A DNA stretch of 64,000 nt. Origin: Balneicella halophila. GTDB lineage: Bacteria; Bacteroidota; Bacteroidia; Bacteroidales; Balneicellaceae. Both the position numbers and the translations under genes were made by a program. The notes below the pieces were generated by a model. It made no database searches. It was not told the DNA's origin and saw only the letters and a program-made list of their open reading frames with translations. Positions 44,114-51,690 of this stretch are shown here, piece after piece. Every line of letters begins with the position of its first letter. Position 1 is the stretch's first letter. Location: contig NZ_QENZ01000004.1 in assembly GCF_003096835.1 (NCBI RefSeq), positions 310,001-374,000 of the forward strand, written 5' to 3'.

Positions 44114-45023
44114 AAAATTCTGTTTCAGTAGTGAAATTTTCTAAAAAATACATTCCTCTGTATGAGTTACCTTTTTCATTCAGCTTTGGACTCCAGGTGG
44201 TAATAGCATAACGCTCAGGATGTATGGCAACGATACCGCCACCAACGCCACTTTTTCCCGGCAAACCTACTCTGAAAGCAAAATCTCCTGACTGGTCATA
44301 AAAACCACAGGTTTGCATAATAGCATTAATACGCTTGGTTTGGCTCTTCGTTAAAACCTGCTTGTTTTTATTGAGCATGCGCCCTTCGTTTGCAAAAAGG
44401 GAGAAAATATTCGACAAATCTTTACAATTCACCTCAATAGAACACAGGTTAAAATATAAATCGAGTACCTCATTGGGGTCATTTTGGATATTATCGAAAG
44501 ATTTTAAAAAATTACATATTGCAATGTTCCGATATCCTGTAGCCCACTCGGAGTCAGCGATACGTTCACAATAATCTAAGTCGTCATTTCCAGCCAACTC
44601 CCTTATAAAATCTAAGAAATATTTTCTGGTGTCAGGCAAATAGCTTAGAAGAATATCAGAAGTTACAATGGCTCCTGCGTTGATAAAAGGATTCCGTGGT
44701 ATTCCGTTATCTGCCTCTAATTGAATCAAAGAATTAAAACTATTGCCAGAAGGCTCTACATCAACGCGTTTCCAAATATCCTCCCCAAAAAGTTTGTAAG
44801 CAATAGCCAAGGAAAGCACTTTTACGATACTTTGAATAGAAAAAGATTCTAAATAGTCACCTATTCCAAAACTTGCATCATCTACAGTAGTTATATAGAC
44901 ACCAAACTTATTAGAATCAGTATTTGCCAATTCTGAGATATACGTAGCTAAACTTCCTTTATCTTTTATAGCTAAAGTGTCATTATATATTTTCGTAATA
45001 ATTTCAGCATAGTTAGCCATCAC
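44103..45023 (-). CDS. glsA: Glutaminase A
   Basis: 306 residues, serine-dependent beta-lactamase fold. The catalytic SxxK is in FSIQSIVK (near 63-70); other blocks are EPSGNSFNSL, NPFINAGAI, and GLPGKSGVGGGIVAIHP. It turns glutamine into glutamate and ammonia. No signal peptide, so cytoplasmic. The residue MM start allows 45023 or 45020. It is 19 bases downstream of the obg stop codon's far side, transcribed with the opposite order, so it stands alone. The symbol glsA here means glutaminase, not the glycine-lipid enzyme. Confidence 0.94.
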   Translation of the reverse strand: MMANYAEIITKIYNDTLAIKDKGSLATYISELANTDSNKFGVYITTVDDASFGIGDYLESFSIQSIVKVLSLAIAYKLFGEDIWKRVDVEPSGNSFNSLIQLEADNGIPRNPFINAGAIVTSDILLSYLPDTRKYFLDFIRELAGNDDLDYCERIADSEWATGYRNIAICNFLKSFDNIQNDPNEVLDLYFNLCSIEVNCKDLSNIFSLFANEGRMLNKNKQVLTKSQTKRINAIMQTCGFYDQSGDFAFRVGLPGKSGVGGGIVAIHPERYAITTWSPKLNEKGNSYRGMYFLENFTTETEFSIF

Positions 45024-45042
45024 CTATAATCTAAAAAAGTAA

Positions 45043-46032
45043 TCAATTAAGTGTCTTCCAAATCATATCTTTCAATTCCGTAATTCCTTTTCCCGATACA
45101 CTTGAGATAAAAATAGTTGGTATATTTTCCGGTAACTCTTGTTTCATTTCGGCAATTAATTCATCGTCTAGTAAGTCTGACTTAGAAATAGCCAATAGTC
45201 TCTTTTTATCGAGCAACTCTGGATTATATTGTTTTAATTCGTTGAGTAGTATTTCGTATTCCTTTTTAATGTCTTTAGTATCAGCAGGTACCATAAAGAG
45301 AAGTGTGGCATTTCTTTCAATATGCCGTAGGAATCTGATGCCCAGACCTTTGCCTAGATGTGCATCTTCAATGATGCCAGGAATGTCTGCCATTACAAAT
45401 GAAAGATTGTCACGATAGGTAACGATACCCAAATTGGGGACTAATGTAGTAAATGGATAAGCAGCAATCTTAGGTTTAGCTGCAGAAACTACAGACAATA
45501 ACGTAGATTTTCCCGCACTAGGGAAACCTACTAATCCAATATCTGCAAGTACTTTTAGTTCAAGTATAACTGTACGTTCTTTACGTTCGCCACCCGTTTG
45601 GGCAAAACGTGGCGTTTGCATCGTTGCTGATTTAAAGTGCCAATTACCTTGACCGCCACGACCGCCATTAAGAAGAATTACTTCGTCATTTTCTTCAGTA
45701 ATCTCTGTTATAATTTCGCCAGTATCAGCATCTTTAGCCACAGTTCCCAGTGGTACCTCAATAATAGCATCTTCGCCATTGGCTCCGGTACTTCGGCTCT
45801 GGCTACCGTTCTCCCCATCTTTTGCAAAGACATGGCGTTGGTATTTTAGATGAATGAGTGTCCATAGTTGAGGGTTTGCACGCAAAATGACGTGTCCACC
45901 GCGACCACCATCCCCGCCATCGGGACCGCCCTTTGCAGTTATCTTGTCACGACGTAAGTGGGCAGAGCCATTTCCTCCAGCTCCAGAACGGGTAAATATC
46001 TTTACATAATCTACAAAATTTGATTCTGCCAT
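45043..46032 (-). CDS. obg: GTPase Obg/CgtA
   Basis: 329 residues. The glycine-rich Obg fold is at the N-terminus ([29 protein letters not shown], about 15-45). The G domain (about 158-325) has [10 protein letters not shown] (G1), DIPGIIE (G3), and SKSDLLD (G4) instead of the strict NKxD. It acts in late 50S assembly and stress signalling. The C-terminal OCT domain of longer homologues is absent, as is usual in Bacteroidota. Six bases after adk; last of hpt-adk-obg. Confidence 0.95.
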   Translation of the reverse strand: MAESNFVDYVKIFTRSGAGGNGSAHLRRDKITAKGGPDGGDGGRGGHVILRANPQLWTLIHLKYQRHVFAKDGENGSQSRSTGANGEDAIIEVPLGTVAKDADTGEIITEITEENDEVILLNGGRGGQGNWHFKSATMQTPRFAQTGGERKERTVILELKVLADIGLVGFPSAGKSTLLSVVSAAKPKIAAYPFTTLVPNLGIVTYRDNLSFVMADIPGIIEDAHLGKGLGIRFLRHIERNATLLFMVPADTKDIKKEYEILLNELKQYNPELLDKKRLLAISKSDLLDDELIAEMKQELPENIPTIFISSVSGKGITELKDMIWKTLN

Positions 46033-46038
46033 TATTCT

Positions 46039-46623
46039 TTAGTGTTTTTGTTGCATTTTTTCGATTAACTCTTTTATTTGATTGGCGACCTTTTCAATCT
46101 TGCCTTCACTGTGGTATGTATGCAGTAAATCTTCTTTAGCGAATAAATCTACCACAGGATAGGTTTTCTTTCGGTACAGCTCCATTCGGTGTTGAATAGT
46201 TTTTTCTGATTGATCATCTTTACGATTTTTTTTAGACGCCCGTTTGAGTATCCTGTCGATAAGTTGCTCCTCATCAGCTTTTAATTCAATAACGATAGGA
46301 TTTGTGCAAATATGCTTCCTGAAATATTTTGCTTGTGCAATATCTCGAGGAAATCCATCATAAATAATCCCTTCCACTTCACTATTCTCACTAATGAAAT
46401 CTTGAATAATCTGATAAGCCATCTCATCACTAAAAAAACCGCCTTTATCAATAGCATGTTTAAAAGCTATAGTTTCCTGATTTTTTTGAGAATATTTTTT
46501 ACGAAATAATTCCCCTGTAGAAAGATGCACGAAACCGAAATTTGACACAATCTGTTTCGCTTGCGTACCTTTACCACAGCCAGGAGCGCCCATAATGATG
46601 ATATGTAACTGTCTCTTATTCAT
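46039..46623 (-). CDS. adk: Adenylate kinase
   Basis: 194 residues, short-lid type. The P-loop is GAPGCGKGTQ (12-21), the NMP-binding part has LSTGELFRKK, the core has GIIYDGFPRD, and the lid is RILKRASKKNRKDDQS. It converts ATP plus AMP to two ADP. The ATG lies eight bases before the end of the hpt gene, so the two overlap and are coupled. Confidence 0.95.
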   Translation of the reverse strand: MNKRQLHIIIMGAPGCGKGTQAKQIVSNFGFVHLSTGELFRKKYSQKNQETIAFKHAIDKGGFFSDEMAYQIIQDFISENSEVEGIIYDGFPRDIAQAKYFRKHICTNPIVIELKADEEQLIDRILKRASKKNRKDDQSEKTIQHRMELYRKKTYPVVDLFAKEDLLHTYHSEGKIEKVANQIKELIEKMQQKH

Positions 46624-47161
46624 CTTCTGCTAAAGTGTAAATAGCCGGCAAGTTGCGTCCCATAAGATCATAATCTAGTCCATAGCCAACTATAAATTTA
46701 TTGGGGATTTCAAAACCCACATAATCTAAGTTTACAGGAACTTTACAAGCCTCTGGTTTATAGACTAGAGTTGCAATATAAATTTCTTTTGGTTTGTGAG
46801 CTTTTACCTGCTCTATTGTATTTTGGATAGTAACGCCAGTATCCACGATATCTTCTAAGATGACTACAGTGCGATTTGCTAAATCTTCTGTAAAACCCAT
46901 AATAAGTTTTATTTTTCCTGTAGATTTTGTCCCAACGTATGAAGAAAGTCTAAAGAAAGTTATAGAGGAATTCTCAACCGTGATTTGTTTGAAAATGTCT
47001 GAAGCAAACATAAACGCACCATTCAGGATACAGACGAATAAAGGAGATTTACCTTCTAAGTCTTTATTCATCTGCTGAGCGATTTCATTTACACGTTTTT
47101 GAATATCCTCTTCAGATATAGATAGTTTGAACCTTTTATCTAAAACTTGCACTGTTTTCAT
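46616..47161 (-). CDS. hpt: Hypoxanthine phosphoribosyltransferase
   Basis: 181 residues. The PRPP loop is VVILEDIVDTGVTIQNT, the family FVCILNGAFMFASDI and YVGFEIPNKFIVGYGLDYD blocks follow. It salvages hypoxanthine and guanine to IMP and GMP. First gene of the hpt-adk-obg operon, a familiar Bacteroidota order that joins purine salvage to nucleotide balance. A minus-strand -7 element TAACTTTG (complement of 47197-47204) lies upstream. Confidence 0.95.
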   Translation of the reverse strand: MKTVQVLDKRFKLSISEEDIQKRVNEIAQQMNKDLEGKSPLFVCILNGAFMFASDIFKQITVENSSITFFRLSSYVGTKSTGKIKLIMGFTEDLANRTVVILEDIVDTGVTIQNTIEQVKAHKPKEIYIATLVYKPEACKVPVNLDYVGFEIPNKFIVGYGLDYDLMGRNLPAIYTLAEDE

Positions 47162-47247
47162 AAGTATAATTTTGAAAAATAATATATAGTTTATGACAAA
47201 GTTAGGATATTTATTGCAAAAACACTTAGAAATAGAGGAATATGCTA

Positions 47248-47279
47248 TTGTACTGTCAGAAAATAAAATTGTACCTTTG
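47248..47279 (+). promoter_or_regulatory. Promoter of the FKBP gene pair
   Basis: ATTG with TTG at 47248-47250 and TACCTTTG (47272-47279), 21 bases apart; the -7 element matches TAnnTTTG. It lies 29 bases before the ATG at 47309. Confidence 0.55.
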
Positions 47280-47308
47280 TAGTTGTAATTTTAAAATGAA
47301 AAATTTCA

Positions 47309-48001
47309 ATGAAAAAATACCTACTTATTGTTATTTGCACAGCTACTTTTTTCAACACAGCATTTAGTCAGGAAAAGAAAGTTCCTTTGAAGGATATGAG
47401 GGACTCATTAAGTTACAGTATTGGTATTTCAATGGGCGAAAGCTTGTTGCGTACAGATATTGATAATATTAATCAAGCTGTTTTCTTTGAAGCATTGCGT
47501 CAGAAGATAAATAACGAGGAAACACTGTGGGACATGTCAAAGGCTGATAGTCTATTAGTTGGTTACATCATGGGGAAACGCCAAGCAAAAGCAGAAGAAA
47601 ATAAAGCAAAAGGAGAGGCATTTCTTGCAGAGAATGCTAAAAGAGACGAAGTTTACACAACACCCAGTGGATTGCAGTATGAAATGCTAAAGATGGCAGA
47701 AGGTCCACGTCCAAGTTTGTATAGTACAGTGAAATGTCTGTATAGAGGTACAACGATAGATGGAGAAGTTTTTGATGAAAATTGGAACAGAGAGAATCCC
47801 ATAGAGTTTAAAGTGATGGATATGATTGATGGATGGGTTGAAGGTCTCCAAATGATGCCAATAGGTGCTAAGTGGAAGTTATACATTCCCTCAGATTTGG
47901 CATATGGAGAGCGTGGAGCAGGAAGAGCAGTAGGAGCAAACGAAACACTTATTTTCGAGATAGAATTGCTAGAAATAGTTTCTACGGACAAACCAGAATA
48001 A
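47309..48001 (+). CDS. FKBP-type peptidyl-prolyl isomerase, periplasmic
   Basis: 230 residues. A signal peptide (3-20) is followed by a helical FkpA-type dimerisation domain (about 30-110, SYSIGISMGESLL) and an FKBP domain (about 120-226, VKCLYRGTTIDGEVFDENW...GWVEGLQMMPIGAKWKLYIPSDLAYGERGAG). It catalyses proline isomerisation and assists folding of exported proteins. The FKBP core is intact but the Val-Tyr loop is diverged relative to the next gene. It is the first of a tandem pair, 29 bases before the second. Confidence 0.93.
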   Translation: MKKYLLIVICTATFFNTAFSQEKKVPLKDMRDSLSYSIGISMGESLLRTDIDNINQAVFFEALRQKINNEETLWDMSKADSLLVGYIMGKRQAKAEENKAKGEAFLAENAKRDEVYTTPSGLQYEMLKMAEGPRPSLYSTVKCLYRGTTIDGEVFDENWNRENPIEFKVMDMIDGWVEGLQMMPIGAKWKLYIPSDLAYGERGAGRAVGANETLIFEIELLEIVSTDKPE

Positions 48002-48030
48002 TCAAATAAACAATATTAAAATAATTAACA

Positions 48031-48744
48031 ATGAAAAAAGTATTTTTAATTTTAGGGGTAGTAGCCCTATTAGCTTCATGTGGGAAACAGACTGTTGATA
48101 AAAACCCAACTCTTACTTCTGATCTAGATTCAGCTAGTTATAGCTTCGGCGTGTTGATAGGTTCTGATATCAAAAAGAATTCTCTTGAAAATGAAGTTTT
48201 GAATCATGATCTTATTCATTCAGGACTTGTTGTTGGATTGGAAGAGGATACAACTGCTAAAATTACTAGAGATGAAGCTATTCGTATTTGGAATGGTTAT
48301 TTAGCGAAACAAAACGAGAAGAAAAGAGAAAAAGCAAAACAAGACCTTGAAGAAAACAAAGACAAAGGAGTGAAGTTTTTGGAAGAAAACAAGGAAAAGG
48401 CTGGTGTTATTACCACTGAAAGCGGTTTGCAATACCAAGTTATAGAGCAGGGAGAGGGCAAAGTGCCACAAAAAGGAGATACTGTAAAAGTGAATTATAA
48501 AGGTACCTTAATTGATGGAACTGTATTTGATACTACAGAAAATGAAGGACGTGCTCCATTCGAATTCGTAGTGGGAGAAGGAAGAGTCATTAAAGGTTGG
48601 GATGAAGCCTTACAGTTAATGCCTGTTGGTTCTAAATGGAAGTTGTTTATCCCATCGGAATTAGCTTATGGTGATAGGGAAATTCCTAAAATAAAAGGCG
48701 GATCTACACTTGTTTTCGATGTAGAATTGTTGGAAATCAAGTAG
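48031..48744 (+). CDS. FKBP-type peptidyl-prolyl isomerase lipoprotein
   Basis: 237 residues. Lipobox LLASC gives Cys17, so it is membrane anchored. A helical domain (about 30-115) precedes a canonical FKBP domain (about 130-237: VKVNYKGTLIDGTVFDTTE, VIKGWDEALQLMPVGSKWKLFIPSELAYGD, STLVFDVELLEIK). A lysine/glutamate-rich hinge lies between them. Role: folding of periplasmic and outer-membrane proteins. Likely a duplication of the upstream gene, with a terminator after it. Confidence 0.94.
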   Translation: MKKVFLILGVVALLASCGKQTVDKNPTLTSDLDSASYSFGVLIGSDIKKNSLENEVLNHDLIHSGLVVGLEEDTTAKITRDEAIRIWNGYLAKQNEKKREKAKQDLEENKDKGVKFLEENKEKAGVITTESGLQYQVIEQGEGKVPQKGDTVKVNYKGTLIDGTVFDTTENEGRAPFEFVVGEGRVIKGWDEALQLMPVGSKWKLFIPSELAYGDREIPKIKGGSTLVFDVELLEIK

Positions 48745-48764
48745 TTTGGTGTTTGATGATATTG

Positions 48765-48799
48765 AAAAAGCATCTTTCCTGCCAGAAAGGTGCTTTTTT
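48765..48799 (+). terminator. Terminator of the FKBP pair
   Basis: Arms AAAAAGCATCTTTC and GAAAGGTGCTTTTT (one G-U pair) with a six-base loop and a T-run, 20 bases after the stop. Confidence 0.9.
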
Positions 48800-48821
48800 A
48801 TTATACTATAAAAAAATCATT

Positions 48822-48829
48822 TATATTTG
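48822..48829 (+). promoter_or_regulatory. -7 element just before the GT90 gene
   Basis: TATATTTG matches TAnnTTTG and ends five bases before the ATG at 48835. Transcription starting at about 48834-48836 would give an almost leaderless message. Confidence 0.5.
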
Positions 48830-48834
48830 TGCCC

Positions 48835-49812
48835 ATGGAGTCTATGCAAAAATTCTATGCACAATTTCGATCAGCATTCTGGAAAAATAGTAAGTTTACC
48901 TATTTTCTTCTAAACTATCTTCGACTCATTATACCAAGAAAATTATGTCAATTAAGACTTGAGTATGAATTAAAAAAAGTTTCAGACTTTGATAGAGAAT
49001 ACCTGCAAAAACGCTTAGATTATTACCTTAAAATTGACCAGAAATTTGCATTGAAAAAAGGGGAGAAACTAAGTGATTTTAAATATAGAGCACGTTGCAA
49101 GAATTATTTTTTTGATATTTACCAGTATTCAAGATATTTCCCAGATACACATACTATGAATTATATTTTAGGGGATGTGACTGAAATTCCAGAAGAACTT
49201 TCTTTCGTCAAAAGTCGTCCTATACACGGTGAAAATGAGAATAGCGTATTGTTAAAATTAAACAAAGTTCGTCATTTTGTTTTTGTGAATGACAAAAGAG
49301 ATTTTGAAGATAAAGAATTCAAATTGCTATGGAGAGGAAAAGCAAATCCTCGTAAGAAAACACGTATGAATTTTATAGAGGAGTATCATAACCATCCACT
49401 ATGTGACATTGGGCATATTAATGATAACTTGGTTGACTTTGATTATGAACTTAAAGAAAAGTTACCCATTTATGAGCATTTAAAGTATCAGTTTGTGATG
49501 AGTTTGGAAGGGAATGACGTTGCCACAAATTTAAAGTGGGTGATGTCTTCTAATTCTATTGCCGTAATGCCTAGACCTAAATACGAAACCTGGTTTATGG
49601 AAGGGACTCTTATTCCCGACTATCATTATATAGAAGTGAAAGATGATTTTTCAGATTTAATTGAGAAAATTACCTTTTATCACAACAATCCAGTTGCTTC
49701 CAAAGAAATTATCCGAAATGCCAATAAACATGTTGAGCAATTTAAAAACAAAAAGCGAGAAAAATTACTCTCGCTCTTAGTTATGGATAAATATTTCAAG
49801 CTTCAAAAATAA
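48835..49812 (+). CDS. Glycosyltransferase family 90 protein (CAP10/LpsA-like)
   Basis: 325 residues, basic, no signal peptide. The C-terminal half has the CAP10/GT90 pattern: KLLWRGKANPRKKTRMNFIEEY, YKYQFVMSLEGNDVATNLKWVMSSNSIAVMP and PKYETWFMEGTLIPDYHYIEV. Family members such as Dichelobacter LpsA add sugars to LPS or capsule. Starts at 48835 (ESMQKFYAQF) or 48844 are both possible; the ATG at 48790 lies upstream of the promoter element and is rejected. It stands alone after the FKBP terminator. Confidence 0.88.
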   Translation: MESMQKFYAQFRSAFWKNSKFTYFLLNYLRLIIPRKLCQLRLEYELKKVSDFDREYLQKRLDYYLKIDQKFALKKGEKLSDFKYRARCKNYFFDIYQYSRYFPDTHTMNYILGDVTEIPEELSFVKSRPIHGENENSVLLKLNKVRHFVFVNDKRDFEDKEFKLLWRGKANPRKKTRMNFIEEYHNHPLCDIGHINDNLVDFDYELKEKLPIYEHLKYQFVMSLEGNDVATNLKWVMSSNSIAVMPRPKYETWFMEGTLIPDYHYIEVKDDFSDLIEKITFYHNNPVASKEIIRNANKHVEQFKNKKREKLLSLLVMDKYFKLQK

Positions 49813-49816
49813 AGGC

Positions 49817-50023
49817 TTAATCTTCAATGATTTTAAATCCTAGTCCGGAAAGTTTTTCTTTTAAACTGTCTCTGCTGATTTCATCTGTATGAATAATACT
49901 TATTTTTCCATTAATACGGTCAATGGTGGCACCAAATACTCCTTGCAGAGATCCTAAGTCTTGAAGAATTGCGTTATTGCAAGTGACACAGGCAAGTATT
50001 TCAATATTAAAATCAGTAGTCAT
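49817..50023 (-). CDS. Small heavy-metal-associated (HMA) domain protein
   Basis: 68 residues, one HMA ferredoxin-like fold. The metal pair is ACVTC (Cys12 and Cys15), with the first position of the usual MxCxxC changed to Ala. The rest shows the beta-alpha-beta pattern (DLGSLQGVFGATIDRINGKISI...LSGLGFKI). It is probably a cytoplasmic copper or other soft-metal carrier. No metal ATPase gene is next to it, so it is an orphan. Convergent with the GT90 gene (four bases between stops). Confidence 0.85.
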   Translation of the reverse strand: MTTDFNIEILACVTCNNAILQDLGSLQGVFGATIDRINGKISIIHTDEISRDSLKEKLSGLGFKIIED

Positions 50024-50095
50024 AATCTAAAATAAAGAATTGGATAAACTATTTTGAAACAAGCCCAAAACCATATCCAATTCTCTTAATGAGTT

Positions 50096-51454
50096 CTATG
50101 CTGTAAAATGTTTGTAGAAGGACACAACAGTTTCTACTCCGTTATATAGTTGCTCTAATGGGAAATTCTCGTTGGGAGAATGAATCGCATTAGACTCTAA
50201 ACCAAATCCTATTAATAATGACTTGATACCCAACACATCTTCAAATGTGGAAATAATAGGAATACTGCCACCGCTACGGACAGGAACAGGCTCTTTGCCA
50301 TATACTTCTGTAAATGCTTTTGAAGCAGCTTCGTAAGCTTTAGAATCAATAGGGCATACGTAGCTTTGACCTCCATGTAAAACTTCAACATTTACTTTTA
50401 CATAATCAGGAGCAATTGACTCAAAATGCTTTTTGAACAAATCAGCAATTTTATGATAATCCTGATTAGGTACTAGGCGTGAAGAAATTTTCGCATAAGC
50501 TTTTGAAGGAATTACCGTTTTAGCACCTTCACCGGTGTAGCCACCCCAGATACCATTCACATCGAATGATGGACGGATTCCTGTACGCTCTCTTGTGTTA
50601 AATCCTTCCTCACCATGCACTGCTTTCACATCTAAAGACTCTTTGTATTCCTCTAAATCAAAAGGAGCTTTGTTTAATAATGTGCGTTCTTTTTCAGAAA
50701 CTTCTTCTACATCATCGTAAAAGCCTGGGATAGTAACTTTGTTATTTTTATCAGTCATTTGACTTATCATATCACATAGTACGTTGATAGGATTAGCAAT
50801 AGCACCACCATAAATTCCTGAGTGCAAGTCGCGGTTTGGTCCAGTAACTTCTACCTGCCAGTAAGCTAAACCACGAAGTCCTGTAGTTATTGAAGGAATA
50901 TCTCTAGCTAACATTCCCGTGTCAGATACCAAAATAACGTCAGCCTTTAACATCTCTTTGTGCTCTTCGCACCAAGCGCCTAAATTGGGAGAGCCAACTT
51001 CTTCTTCTCCTTCTACCATAAATTTAACGTTGCATTTTAGCAAGCCATTAGCTACAAGGTATTCAAAAGCCTTCAGTTGTATAAATGATTGTCCTTTATC
51101 ATCATCAGCTCCACGCGCATAAATTTTACCATCACGTATTTCAGGTTCAAAAGGTTTACTATCCCATAAGTCGATAGGGTCAACCGGCATCACGTCCATG
51201 TGCCCGTAAACCAATACGGTTGGTAGTTTTTGATCTATCATTTTCTCACCATAGACTACAGGATTTCCAGGGGTGTCATAGATTTCTGCCTTGTCTATTC
51301 CCGCTTTTTTTAATAACTCAACCCACTTTTCTGCAGCTTTATACATATCAGGTTTGTGATCTGGAATAGAGCTGATAGATGGAATACGAATCATTTCAAA
51401 AAGTTCCTCTAACCAACGTTCTTTGTTCTCTTCAATATAGTTTTTAATTGTCAT
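50096..51454 (-). CDS. M20 family dipeptidase/peptidase
   Basis: 452 residues. Metal-binding blocks: VLVYGHMDVMPVDP, ARGADDDKGQ, MVEGEEEVGSP, VSDTGM and the late GFGLESNAIHSPNENF. A dimerisation insert lies near 190-320. Family members (CNDP-like, PepV-like) hydrolyse dipeptides in the cytoplasm. No signal peptide. Substrate is unknown. It pairs functionally with the M3 peptidase, glutaminase, tnaA and gcvP as part of peptide and amino-acid use. Confidence 0.92.
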   Translation of the reverse strand: MTIKNYIEENKERWLEELFEMIRIPSISSIPDHKPDMYKAAEKWVELLKKAGIDKAEIYDTPGNPVVYGEKMIDQKLPTVLVYGHMDVMPVDPIDLWDSKPFEPEIRDGKIYARGADDDKGQSFIQLKAFEYLVANGLLKCNVKFMVEGEEEVGSPNLGAWCEEHKEMLKADVILVSDTGMLARDIPSITTGLRGLAYWQVEVTGPNRDLHSGIYGGAIANPINVLCDMISQMTDKNNKVTIPGFYDDVEEVSEKERTLLNKAPFDLEEYKESLDVKAVHGEEGFNTRERTGIRPSFDVNGIWGGYTGEGAKTVIPSKAYAKISSRLVPNQDYHKIADLFKKHFESIAPDYVKVNVEVLHGGQSYVCPIDSKAYEAASKAFTEVYGKEPVPVRSGGSIPIISTFEDVLGIKSLLIGFGLESNAIHSPNENFPLEQLYNGVETVVSFYKHFTA

Positions 51455-51590
51455 AATATTAATTTTTTTAATTACTGTAAAAATACATGTTTTCAGCTAA
51501 GGGACAAAATCGAAACCCGTGTAAAAGTGGACTTGATTCATAAGTATCAAAAAAAAGATAAAAACGTTTTTTTTTAATTTCTAATTAATA

Positions 51591-51598
51591 TAGATTTG
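51591..51598 (+). promoter_or_regulatory. -7 element of gcvP
   Basis: TAGATTTG matches TAnnTTTG 93 bases before the gcvP ATG, implying a leader of about 85 bases. The rest of the 236-base gap is AT-rich; I saw no glycine-riboswitch core. Confidence 0.45.
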
Positions 51599-51690
51599 TG
51601 GTCAATTAGATTATTGTGTAATAGTCATTTAATTCATACAGAAACAGATTGTAGAATTTAGCACGGGCTACAATCAAAAAAGATATACAA

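Noticed and set aside
51455-51690. Glycine riboswitch before gcvP
   Set aside because: The gap is AT-rich and lacks the paired helices and conserved glycine-aptamer core.
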